From Bacteroidota bacterium (GTDB lineage Bacteria > Bacteroidota > Bacteroidia > NS11-12g > UBA955): a stretch of DNA of 13,900 bases. Both the position numbers and the translations under genes were made by a program. The notes under the pieces were generated by a model. It was given only the letters and a program-made list of their open reading frames with translations. It was not told where the DNA came from and made no database searches. Below, piece after piece: positions 1-7,772 of this stretch (position 1 is the stretch's first letter; the number at the start of each line of letters is the position of its first letter). The stretch spans positions 1 through 13,900 of the forward strand of contig RGEC01000035.1 of assembly GCA_009918425.1 (NCBI GenBank). Reading direction: 5' to 3'.

Positions 1-986
1 GCTGAATCCCACCCTGAATTATAAGCTTCATTGCTGCCGAAACTAAAAATTACGATATCGGGTTGAATGGATTTTAGCTGTGCGATACACAGTTCTTGCT
101 GTGCCAGAAAATGGTTGAATTGGGCTCCTACCAAACCGTAGCTATGATATTCTATTCCCTGCTGCTTGTTATTTTGCCATTGAAATCCCAAAAATTCGGG
201 TTTAACAGCCGAAGTGGAATCGCATGTAAATTCCAGTTCCAGGTTTTTAACTATGGCGTCTGATTTTAAATCAAAATTACTTTGAAAAATACTGCCTGAA
301 TTTCGTTTTAAAATTTCTTCCCTTTTTTGCAGGTTTAAGGATTTATGGATATTTATATTTTGAGAATCGGCAATAATTCGAGCAGTAATATTGTGCGTTC
401 CTTGTGGCAAATAATGCCATACCCTTAATTGGTTGTAGTTGTTTACTGCGTTATTCCCTTCAAAAGAAAAGGATAAAGCACCTATGGGTTGTAATAATTT
501 TAATGAATAACCGGTTAAACCAAGCCCATGTGCATCATTATTCTTTAGCCAGGTACCATGTTGCCAAAGCCCGGTACTTTGCGATAACAGTCCACGCGGC
601 CCATAACTTTTGGCAAGGCTGTAGGGGAAAACAAAACCCATGCCTGCATTTCCGAATGCTTCCTGTAGATAGGCTCTTATGGGTTCATCCATATAACCTA
701 TTTGCACGTGGCTGTCACCAATATGCACAACCTTAAATATGCGCACATTTTTTTGTGAAGTTGTAATTTCTGCATCTCTGTTTATTCTGAAATCATTCAG
801 CACTGATAAGCGGTTCTCTAAATCTAATGTTGCAGAAAAATACTGTTTTGCACGCCAGTGCATGGTATCTTTAATATTTGATATTTGTCCGTAGGTTTTG
901 CAAATACCCATAAAAATAAATGCAATCCCTACAATAAAGTTATTAAAATGAATTCCCATTTTCAGCAATGAAAATAATGAGCCCAT
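1..986 (-). CDS. Secreted SGNH/GDSL hydrolase, C-terminus cut by window edge
   Basis: My own translation gives an open frame of 328 codons that runs off the left edge. Its first ATG (986) overlaps the stop of the MBOAT gene as TAATG; a second in-frame ATG at 959 precedes a hydrophobic stretch and is also plausible. A signal peptide is visible at about residues 10-34, ending near YGQ. SGNH block I is HIGDSH (nucleophile Ser about 92), block II is GLVGAQ (about 284-289), and block III is GSNEAY (Asn about 319). The block V Asp/His pair must lie outside the window. About 190 residues separate blocks I and II, far more than in a minimal SGNH domain, so a beta-rich or carbohydrate-binding insert is likely. 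Known parallel: such hydrolases accompany MBOAT proteins in polysaccharide or peptidoglycan O-acetylation, acting as transferase or esterase. Which role applies here cannot be told. Family call is firm, substrate unknown. Confidence 0.88.
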   Translation of the reverse strand, partial: MGSLFSLLKMGIHFNNFIVGIAFIFMGICKTYGQISNIKDTMHWRAKQYFSATLDLENRLSVLNDFRINRDAEITTSQKNVRIFKVVHIGDSHVQIGYMDEPIRAYLQEAFGNAGMGFVFPYSLAKSYGPRGLLSQSTGLWQHGTWLKNNDAHGLGLTGYSLKLLQPIGALSFSFEGNNAVNNYNQLRVWHYLPQGTHNITARIIADSQNINIHKSLNLQKREEILKRNSGSIFQSNFDLKSDAIVKNLELEFTCDSTSAVKPEFLGFQWQNNKQQGIEYHSYGLVGAQFNHFLAQQELCIAQLKSIQPDIVIFSFGSNEAYNSGWDS

Positions 987-2524
987 TAAAATTGAAAATA
1001 AATAAAGGGCTGTACCACTGAGTCTTTAAACTGAATGATTAATTGCATGGCCAATAGCATTATAATTAGCCAGCTCCAAACAGGCAGGCGCAGTGCAATA
1101 TTTATTAGTTTTTGCTTAAGGTTTTCTGGAAAGAATACGATTAAAGATGCAGTTAACAGCATTATTACAATTTCTTTTCTAGCCATCCAAAAACCAATAA
1201 AATCATTGTAGTGCATTTTATTGAAAATCCTGAGGATGCTTTGAAAGGCAATGTCAAATGTATTGGCCCTGAAGAATATCCAACACAGGGCAACAAAATG
1301 AAATGTAAGAAGAACAGAAAAAAAGTATTTTGGGGCTTTTAAAATTCTACCTATACGCGAAAGTTCGGTAGCAGGTTTTTTTGCACCAGGGCCTGACCAC
1401 AATTTGTGTGCGGCCAAAGCGAGTCCGTGTGCCAGTCCCCAAAAAACAAAGGTCCAGCTGGCACCGTGCCAGAAACCGCCAATGAGCATGGTGAGCATAA
1501 GAAAAACATAGCGGTTTATTTCACCTTTTCTGTTACCACCCAGGGGAATATAAATGTAGTCTCTCAACCAGGAACTGAGTGATATATGCCATTTTCGCCA
1601 GAATGTGGTTATGTCTGCGGATGCATAGGGGTTGTCAAAGTTTTCTTTAAGCCGATAACCCAGTAAGAGTGCGATACCCAGTGCTATATCTGAGTACCCG
1701 GAAAAATCAAAATAAATCTGAAATGTATAAGCATACATGGACAACAGGTTTTCCCCGCCCGAAAACGCACCGGGCGATGCGTAAACAAGGTCTGCATATT
1801 TGGCCAGGTAATCGGCAATAAATAGTTTTTTTATCAGACCAATAATGATTCTAAAAAAACTTTCTTTAAAAACGGCACCGTCAATAATAGTGTAGTTATA
1901 TATCTGAGGCAGAAAATCCTTGGCTCTGACAATAGGACCGGCCACTAGATGGGGAAAGAAGGTCATGTAAAATGTGTAATCAACTATGTTTTTACTGGCG
2001 GTTATCTCCTTTCGGTAAACGTCTATTATGTAGCTTATGGACTGGAATGTATAAAACGAAATGCCAATAGGCAGAAAGAGGTTTTTGGGTGTGAAATGTG
2101 TTCCCAGATAAAGGTTGAAGTTTTCAATGAAAAAATTGGTATATTTAAAATATAGCAAAAAGGATAAACTATAGGCAAGACCCAGCAAAAGGAATATTTT
2201 TCGCTTTATTCCTTCGGCTTTCTGTATGAGCAATGCAAACAGAAAGTCGCTTATTATCATAAGAACAAAAAGCCCAAGAAACAAACCACTGCTTTTGTAA
2301 TAAAAAAACAGTGAAAACAATATTATATAGACTTTTCTTACAGTCTCTCTTTTGTAAATGACAGCATAAATCAGCAGAAAAAAACCAAAAGTGGCAAGGA
2401 AAGTAAAATCTGTAAAAAACCAAGGTTCCCGGGTGCTGCTTTGACCCAGTTTAATAAATATGTTTCTGATGTTCTCAGAACTAAATATTGGCAGCAGCCA
2501 GTCAAAAGATAAATCAGCCAGCAT
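986..2524 (-). CDS. MBOAT family O-acyltransferase (AlgI/DltB/PatA-like)
   Basis: A 512-residue polytopic membrane protein with many hydrophobic segments. Family signatures are FPHLVAGPIVR (about 190-200), YFDFSGYSDIALG (271-283), WRKWHISLSSWLRDYIYIPLGG-type (309-330) and GGFWHGASW (349-357), where His353 fits the conserved MBOAT catalytic histidine. Length and motifs match AlgI-like proteins. Members move acyl groups, usually acetyl, across the cytoplasmic membrane to an exported polymer or to a partner protein. The start ATG (2524) overlaps the stop of the upstream SGNH gene by one base. Its own stop likewise overlaps the next SGNH gene, so the three are probably translationally coupled. 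No alginate, teichoic acid or other polymer genes lie in the window, so the acceptor is open and no gene symbol is given. Confidence 0.95.
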   Translation of the reverse strand: MLADLSFDWLLPIFSSENIRNIFIKLGQSSTREPWFFTDFTFLATFGFFLLIYAVIYKRETVRKVYIILFSLFFYYKSSGLFLGLFVLMIISDFLFALLIQKAEGIKRKIFLLLGLAYSLSFLLYFKYTNFFIENFNLYLGTHFTPKNLFLPIGISFYTFQSISYIIDVYRKEITASKNIVDYTFYMTFFPHLVAGPIVRAKDFLPQIYNYTIIDGAVFKESFFRIIIGLIKKLFIADYLAKYADLVYASPGAFSGGENLLSMYAYTFQIYFDFSGYSDIALGIALLLGYRLKENFDNPYASADITTFWRKWHISLSSWLRDYIYIPLGGNRKGEINRYVFLMLTMLIGGFWHGASWTFVFWGLAHGLALAAHKLWSGPGAKKPATELSRIGRILKAPKYFFSVLLTFHFVALCWIFFRANTFDIAFQSILRIFNKMHYNDFIGFWMARKEIVIMLLTASLIVFFPENLKQKLINIALRLPVWSWLIIMLLAMQLIIQFKDSVVQPFIYFQF

Positions 2525-3477
2525 TAATACCCCCGATAATTTACAGCGTTAAAATAAAGCAAAGGACATTTTAGTGGCATATAGCGTTTGGATGGTGGAG
2601 TCAGTTTTAGTGGCCACCTGGCTGAATATGTAAGCCATTTGGCAACACTGTCCATCCAAATTTTGTATCCTGCAACATTGGGATGTCGGCCATCGCCGGC
2701 GCGGGGCAATTTTAATTTTTTTGTCCAGTAGTAAGTACCCGGATCTGCTGAACGGGCAAATACATTATTGATACCGAAGTCTTCCACCCAGTTAGCCGGT
2801 CCAATCCAACAATAAGGCCTGCCTTGTAATTTTTTAATCAGCAATTTTGCCGCTTTTTCTCTTTCCTTTAAATCCCTGGCATATATTTCGTTTAGGCCTA
2901 CTACAATAATGATATAACTCGGATTAAACCTTCTGACAATTTTCACAATTGTATCCGCTTTAGCGAAGTTATAGATTGATGCGGAATACCATTTTACGCA
3001 GCCCAGTAACTTGTGTTTATTGGCTATGCAATAATCATTGAGAGGATAAACAAGGCCTTCTGCCTCCGAATCTCCAATCAGCAGTATGTTATGTCGGGTA
3101 CTGTCGGTGATGTTCCCTCCGGCATCAAGATGAAACACATCCTCAGAATATTTGCCTTCTGCCACTTTTATCCTGAAATTGCTGTCATTAACTATTCCGG
3201 GGAGACTATCAAACTTTCTTACATCTTTGTTTGTGGCTAATGATTCAACTTTTGCGGTGTCTGCTGTGGGTTCAGCTGATATATTTTGCCATTCGTATTT
3301 CTTAAGACTGATACCTGCAATTTCCAGTGAGTAGGGTGAAACCGAAAACAGAAATAGTGTGAGAGAAGGCAATATCAGAACAAGGCTTGCCCAAACGATA
3401 AGCAACCTGGGATAATTTTTTGTTTTGTCGGGGCTTTCCTTTTTATCCGTGGTTGAATCGCCGCGTGATGATGCCAT
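2524..3477 (-). CDS. Membrane-anchored SGNH-type hydrolase/acyltransferase
   Basis: A 317-residue protein and the first gene of the minus-strand cassette. A basic N-terminus is followed by one hydrophobic segment (about 24-48), consistent with a signal anchor and an extracytoplasmic domain. SGNH features are LLIGDSEAEG (Ser137), VVGLNEIY with GLNE at 194-197 (Asn196), and DGRHPNVAGY with Asp262 and His265 spaced as the usual DxxH pair. The block II region reads WYSASIYNF (about 163-171) and lacks an obvious glycine, a departure from the canonical set. Position next to an MBOAT gene suggests it accepts the acyl group exported by the MBOAT protein and passes it to a glycan, by analogy with PatB or AlgX/AlgJ; this is inference. 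A TAATTTTG element (3488-3495) ends 10 bases before the ATG. No Shine-Dalgarno sequence is seen. Confidence 0.85.
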   Translation of the reverse strand: MASSRGDSTTDKKESPDKTKNYPRLLIVWASLVLILPSLTLFLFSVSPYSLEIAGISLKKYEWQNISAEPTADTAKVESLATNKDVRKFDSLPGIVNDSNFRIKVAEGKYSEDVFHLDAGGNITDSTRHNILLIGDSEAEGLVYPLNDYCIANKHKLLGCVKWYSASIYNFAKADTIVKIVRRFNPSYIIIVVGLNEIYARDLKEREKAAKLLIKKLQGRPYCWIGPANWVEDFGINNVFARSADPGTYYWTKKLKLPRAGDGRHPNVAGYKIWMDSVAKWLTYSARWPLKLTPPSKRYMPLKCPLLYFNAVNYRGY

Positions 3478-3487
3478 AACTGGGCTG

Positions 3488-3495
3488 CAAAATTA
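3488..3495 (-). promoter_or_regulatory. Bacteroidota -7 element for the SGNH-MBOAT-SGNH cassette
   Basis: On the minus strand this reads TAATTTTG, a full match to the TAnnTTTG consensus, with 10 bases to the ATG at 3477. No TTTG/TTG is found at the expected -33 distance; that position is occupied by the palindrome at 3514-3534. Match seen directly, promoter function inferred. Confidence 0.55.
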
Positions 3496-3513
3496 TGGCT
3501 TTTTGTTTATAGA

Positions 3514-3534
3514 CATGATTTTTATCATGATAAA
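3514..3534. promoter_or_regulatory. Palindromic operator-like site in the divergent promoter region
   Basis: TTTATCATGATAAA (3521-3534) is a perfect 14-bp palindrome. It overlaps a second inverted repeat, CATGAT-TTTT-ATCATG (3514-3529). The site lies where the -33 element of the minus-strand cassette promoter should be, in the 138-bp gap between divergent genes. It could bind a dimeric regulator or form a small hairpin. AT-rich palindromes also arise by chance, so function is inferred. Confidence 0.4.
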
Positions 3535-3601
3535 CCTTTTGTGACTTCTTAATGGAATTTCATGGGCAATACTTGTGTATCGTTCTTAGCTGTCCCCTAC
3601 G

Positions 3602-3609
3602 TAACTTTG
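3602..3609 (+). promoter_or_regulatory. Bacteroidota -7 element upstream of the S41 peptidase gene
   Basis: TAACTTTG matches TAnnTTTG and ends 6 bases before the ATG at 3616. A -33 element is weak: TTG at 3573-3575 is 26 bases away, longer than usual. The element favours 3616 over the upstream ATG at 3562 as the start. Confidence 0.5.
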
Positions 3610-3615
3610 CCTTTC

Positions 3616-5250
3616 ATGGAAATCCGAATCCGAATATCCAAAATCACATTACTGGCCTTTATGGCATTGGTATTGAGTACGGGCTACAAAACCTATGATA
3701 ATCTCTTTGAGTACAGCAAAAATCTGGAAATATTTGCCACTGCTTACAAAAATGTAGGGACCAATTTTGTGGATGATGTAAACCCCGGAATTCTCATGCG
3801 CAAAGGTCTCGATGCCATGCTGGCTTCTTTAGATCCTTATACCAACTTCTATAGTGAAGCGCAGACTGAAGAAGCCATGATTGAAAGGCAGGGCGAATAT
3901 GGCGGTGTGGGTTGTCGCATTTTTCTGCGCAACCGATACCCGGTGGTAAGTGAAGTATTTCGGGGCTATGCCTTTGCCAATGCCGATATACGCTGTGGTG
4001 ATATTATTAAATTCGTATCCGGACAGGATATGGCGGGCAAATCTACCAATGATGTAGGTGCCATGCTGCGCGGTGCTCCTAACACCGCTGTTACCCTCAT
4101 CATTGAACGAAATGGGAAACAGTTGGAGAAAAAGATTACGAGGGTGTCTGTACGCACGAAAAACGTACCCTGGTCGGGTATGATTAACGAACAAACCGGC
4201 TATATCAAGCTGGATGAATTTGGTCAGAACTGCGCCCAGGAAATTGAAACTGCATTGGCAACCCTCCAAAAAAATCCCGGCATGAACAAGTTGGTGCTGG
4301 ATCTGCGCGGAAACGGCGGTGGACTTTTAGCAGAAGCTGTGGATATAGTGGGCCTTTTTGTGGGTGAAAACAAAATGGTGGTGAACATGAAAGGCCGCAC
4401 TGCAGAGAGCAATCGAAAATGGATGACCCGTAAACCTGCCATCGCCCCTGAATTGCCCCTGGTGGTGCTGGTGGATGCCCAAAGCGCCAGCGCCAGTGAA
4501 GTGGTAAGTGGCAGCCTGCAGGATATGGACAGGGCCGTAATTGTTGGTCAGAATAGTTTTGGAAAAGGATTGGTACAGAATTTTTATCCGCTGCCCTACA
4601 GAACCCAAATGAAAATTACAACCGCTAAATACTACACCCCAAGCGGACGATGTATACAACTGCTGGATTACAGCAAGCGCAATCCTGACGGGAGTGCAGG
4701 CATCATCCCTGATAGCCTGCGCAAAGCATTTAAAACTGCTGCAGGCCGTACTGTGTATGACGGTGGTGGTATTCGTCCCGATGTGGTTGTGGATCCATTC
4801 AGTGGGGAACCCCTTATCAAATACCTGCTGGAAGAGCGCTATGTTTTTGACTTTGCCAATGAATTTCGCAACAACAATGAGTATCTGCCTGTCACAGACC
4901 GTTTTATAACTGCCGAACAATTTGACGCGTTTGGCAAACACTGTGCCGCCAAATTGAAAGTGCAGCTTCGTAAAAAAATGGAGGAAGCCCTGCAAAACAG
5001 TGTAAAAGATGAGGAACTCGTGAAAATGATCATGAACGGCTTAAGCGATGCCAAGCTGGAAAAGGCAGTGCTCGACCACATCAACCACTGTGGCGAAACC
5101 CTTATGTACCGCATGGAGTCAGAAATTATTGCCCGGTATTCCAGTGATGAACGCGAATACAAACACATGTTTGTAGGCGACCCCGATCTGGCCGCTGCTC
5201 TCAAGACACTGAACAATACTGAAGCTTACAACCGTATTTTGCGCAAGTAA
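3616..5250 (+). CDS. S41 family C-terminal processing peptidase with PDZ domain
   Basis: A 544-residue membrane-anchored or exported serine protease of the CtpA/Prc type. An N-terminal hydrophobic segment (about 8-23) acts as signal or anchor. A PDZ domain covers about 90-175. The S41 core follows, with the conserved VLDLRGNGGG (227-236), the nucleophile in SASASE (Ser292), and FGKGLVQ giving Lys317 and Gln321, which completes the Ser-Lys-Gln arrangement of CtpB-like enzymes. A helical extension of about 170 residues follows the core. Members cleave proteins near their C-termini in the periplasm. I chose ATG 3616 rather than in-frame ATG 3562 because the N-terminus then begins with a basic stretch plus hydrophobic segment, and because a TAnnTTTG element lies between the two. 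First gene of a five-gene operon; its TAA overlaps the next ATG. Confidence 0.93.
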   Translation: MEIRIRISKITLLAFMALVLSTGYKTYDNLFEYSKNLEIFATAYKNVGTNFVDDVNPGILMRKGLDAMLASLDPYTNFYSEAQTEEAMIERQGEYGGVGCRIFLRNRYPVVSEVFRGYAFANADIRCGDIIKFVSGQDMAGKSTNDVGAMLRGAPNTAVTLIIERNGKQLEKKITRVSVRTKNVPWSGMINEQTGYIKLDEFGQNCAQEIETALATLQKNPGMNKLVLDLRGNGGGLLAEAVDIVGLFVGENKMVVNMKGRTAESNRKWMTRKPAIAPELPLVVLVDAQSASASEVVSGSLQDMDRAVIVGQNSFGKGLVQNFYPLPYRTQMKITTAKYYTPSGRCIQLLDYSKRNPDGSAGIIPDSLRKAFKTAAGRTVYDGGGIRPDVVVDPFSGEPLIKYLLEERYVFDFANEFRNNNEYLPVTDRFITAEQFDAFGKHCAAKLKVQLRKKMEEALQNSVKDEELVKMIMNGLSDAKLEKAVLDHINHCGETLMYRMESEIIARYSSDEREYKHMFVGDPDLAAALKTLNNTEAYNRILRK

Positions 5251-6068
5251 TGACCGTTATCTCATGGCTTCTTCTGCCTATTGTAGGCGCCGCGGGGGGG
5301 TTTCTGGCCGGCATGCTGGGCGTGGGTGGCGGTATCATTTTTATTCCACTGCTCACCTGGCTTTTTGGCACAATGGGATTGCCCCAGGAAGAAATTGTAC
5401 GTTTTACACTGGCCAATAGCATATTGCTGGTGGTGGTGAGCGGACTAACAGGAACCTGGAAACAATACAGGCTTGGAGAATGGCAATGGCGCAAGGTGCT
5501 GAGTATCGGCGTGCCTGGCGCTGTGGTTTCCTATTCCATAACTTACGCCATCCAAAACGGCGACTGGTATAGCAAATCAAGATTTAACCTGGTATTTCTG
5601 TTTTTTCTGGCCATATCTGTGGCCAATATGATATTAGGTAAAAAACAAGACAAAGACGTACAAACCTCGGAAGCGAATACCATGCTGGCCGTGCTGGTAG
5701 GTGTAATAGCCGGAGCAGTGGTTGCACTTAGTGGCCTGGGCGGCGGTGTGATTATGGTTCCGCTGTTTCGTATGCTGCTGAAAATGCCCATGAGGCAGGC
5801 CACAGCACTTTCCCTGAGTATAATTCCCATTCTGGGCATTGCCCCATTAAGCGGTTATCTGCTCGCGCACAATGCCACCGCATTGCCATTTTTACATACC
5901 GGCTATATTGCCTGGCCCTACGCACTGCCCATGGCTGTGGGAGTAGCGGTATTTGCCACCCTGGGAATCAAAGCTGCCAAACGGATTTCTGAAACCACTT
6001 TGAGAATTATCTTTGCAATCCTTTCTTCCATTGTAATTGTTAAAACCCTATATGATATTTTTTCTTAA
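5250..6068 (+). CDS. TauE/SafE (DUF81) family membrane permease
   Basis: A 272-residue polytopic protein with about eight hydrophobic segments. The two family repeats are visible as GMLGVGGGIIFIPLL (21-35) and ALSGLGGGVIMVPLF (159-173), the duplicated half-repeat typical of TauE/SafE. Characterised relatives export or import sulfite, sulfoacetate or other organic anions. The substrate cannot be deduced here, because no sulfur or taurine genes are nearby. The ATG shares one base with the S41 stop (TAATG), so the start is well fixed. The 3' end overlaps the start of the M28 gene by 17 bases. Length is normal for the family. Confidence 0.92.
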   Translation: MTVISWLLLPIVGAAGGFLAGMLGVGGGIIFIPLLTWLFGTMGLPQEEIVRFTLANSILLVVVSGLTGTWKQYRLGEWQWRKVLSIGVPGAVVSYSITYAIQNGDWYSKSRFNLVFLFFLAISVANMILGKKQDKDVQTSEANTMLAVLVGVIAGAVVALSGLGGGVIMVPLFRMLLKMPMRQATALSLSIIPILGIAPLSGYLLAHNATALPFLHTGYIAWPYALPMAVGVAVFATLGIKAAKRISETTLRIIFAILSSIVIVKTLYDIFS

Positions 6069-7770
6069 CAGACCTAAAGCCTTTTTGCTTACCGCTTATG
6101 CGGTTTTGTTTGTTGCCTTGAAGGCTCAAATACCCATTAATGAAAAACGCATAACCCGAATCAAGAATGATATAACCTATCTCGCATCGGATGCACTGGA
6201 AGGCAGACAAACCGGATCACCTGGCGAAAAACTATCCGCTGATTACATTGCCGGCCAGATGAAGGAAGCCGGTTTAAAGCCTCTTAAATCGGAATGGTTT
6301 CAGACTTTTGATATAGTTAAACTCCGCATTGCCAAACCCTCGTGTTTACTGGCTTTTATAAGTCCAACAGGCGAAGCCATGGAATTGAAACTACATGAAG
6401 ATTTTTATCCCATCAGCCAGTCGGGAAATGCAGATAGCGCTGAAGGCGCGGTGATAGACTGCGGTTATGGAATTGTAATGCGCGACAGTACCAACCGCGA
6501 TGATTTTGCTGCCTCCGGTGATCTAAAAGGAAATATAGCGGTTATAAGGCTGGGTTTTGCCGGTGATTCCGACAATCCTCACAGTCCGTTGTCCGCGGTT
6601 GCCAATATCAGTACTAAAATAAGGGAAGCCATTGCGCATGGTGCTGCCGGTATTTTGTTTTTGCCGGGCAGTACTGCCGCCGAAGTGCCTAAAGGTGAAC
6701 TGGAACGCTACGTCAAAACTTTGGATATACCCATATTTTATCTGAAGAAGCCATTTAAGGGCGAATTCCCCCGAGGTGTGCGTATGCAGATGAAGAGCCA
6801 TATAGCAGTATTCAAGGCCACAGCGCATAACGTGGCAGGCGTTGCGGGCAAATACAAACGCAACAGAAACAACATTATTGTCTGTGCCCACCACGACCAC
6901 CTGGGTTTCAATGAATACGGGGGTAGCCGCTATACCGGTCCGCAGGCTATTCACAATGGTGCTGATGACAATGCCAGCGGGGTTGCCGCCATGCTGGAAC
7001 TGTCGCGCAGCCTGAAAGGAATGAAATACAAGAAAAACAACCTGGTTTTTGTGGCTTTCAGTGGCGAAGAACTCGGACTGCTGGGGTCAAAACATTTTGT
7101 GCAGCAATGTCCTGTTCCCAAACAAAAAATCAGTTACGTCATCAATATAGATATGCTGGGCAGGCTGGATGAAAAGGGCAAAACCCTGATGGTCAATGGT
7201 GTGGGGACAAGCCCTGTCTGGAAAACCACTCTATCATCCATTAAAACCGATACAAACATCATCCGCATTGCCACCACCGAAAGCGGTCTGGGACCCAGCG
7301 ATCACGCATCATTTTACCTGGAAGGTATTCCGGTACTGCATTTTTTCACCGGTCAGCATGAAGATTACCACAAACCTTCCGACGACGTAGATAAAATAAA
7401 CTTTGCAGGTATGGATGCCGCAGTGGATGTAATCGAACAAATTATCGCCGCCAATACCGGCAAGAAAAAACCCGCCTTCACCAAAACAAAAGATGCAACC
7501 CCGGGGCGCAGCAATTTCAAGGTAACCCTGGGTGTGATGCCCGATTATACCTACTCAGGCAATGGCATGAAACTGGATGGTGTTACCGAAGGTCGTCCCG
7601 CCATGAAAGCCGGATTGCAGCGCGGTGATATCATTACCAAAGTAGGTGAAATCAGCATTGGCAGTGTAACTGACTACATGAACGCGCTTTCTAAATTTGA
7701 AAAAGGTCAGAAAGCCGAAGTATCATACCTTCGCGAAGGCAAAACTCTTACCACTACCGTTGAGTTCTAA
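6052..7770 (+). CDS. Secreted M28 family zinc aminopeptidase with PA and PDZ domains
   Basis: A 572-residue exported metallopeptidase. The ATG at 6052 gives a signal peptide of about 25 residues ending near KAQ; an upstream in-frame TTG at 6037 is less likely. An N-terminal helical region is followed by a PA-like insert (about 125-235). The M28 core has the expected metal ligands: AHHDHLG (His280, Asp282), NGADDNASG (Asp305), the catalytic pair SGEELG (Glu339/Glu340), INIDMLG (Asp367) and EDYHKPSDD (His440). A C-terminal PDZ domain covers about 490-572. Family members remove N-terminal residues from peptides outside the cytoplasm, typically with two zinc ions. PA plus PDZ around M28 is a common Bacteroidota architecture. 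It overlaps the TauE gene by 17 bases and is 2 bases from metF, so it belongs to the same transcript. Confidence 0.93.
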   Translation: MIFFLNRPKAFLLTAYAVLFVALKAQIPINEKRITRIKNDITYLASDALEGRQTGSPGEKLSADYIAGQMKEAGLKPLKSEWFQTFDIVKLRIAKPSCLLAFISPTGEAMELKLHEDFYPISQSGNADSAEGAVIDCGYGIVMRDSTNRDDFAASGDLKGNIAVIRLGFAGDSDNPHSPLSAVANISTKIREAIAHGAAGILFLPGSTAAEVPKGELERYVKTLDIPIFYLKKPFKGEFPRGVRMQMKSHIAVFKATAHNVAGVAGKYKRNRNNIIVCAHHDHLGFNEYGGSRYTGPQAIHNGADDNASGVAAMLELSRSLKGMKYKKNNLVFVAFSGEELGLLGSKHFVQQCPVPKQKISYVINIDMLGRLDEKGKTLMVNGVGTSPVWKTTLSSIKTDTNIIRIATTESGLGPSDHASFYLEGIPVLHFFTGQHEDYHKPSDDVDKINFAGMDAAVDVIEQIIAANTGKKKPAFTKTKDATPGRSNFKVTLGVMPDYTYSGNGMKLDGVTEGRPAMKAGLQRGDIITKVGEISIGSVTDYMNALSKFEKGQKAEVSYLREGKTLTTTVEF

Positions 7771-7772
7771 CC

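Noticed and set aside
404..736. 110-codon plus-strand frame
   Set aside because: It lies antisense to the secreted SGNH hydrolase, has no family character, and the SGNH frame has all the expected motifs.
3562..3615. Upstream ATG for the S41 peptidase
   Set aside because: A -7 element lies between it and ATG 3616, and the added 18 residues do not improve the signal sequence.
4327..4995. 222-codon minus-strand frame
   Set aside because: Antisense to the S41 core, whose catalytic motifs are intact; no recognisable domain.
6037..6051. TTG start for the M28 peptidase
   Set aside because: An ATG five codons later gives a better signal peptide and less overlap with the permease gene.
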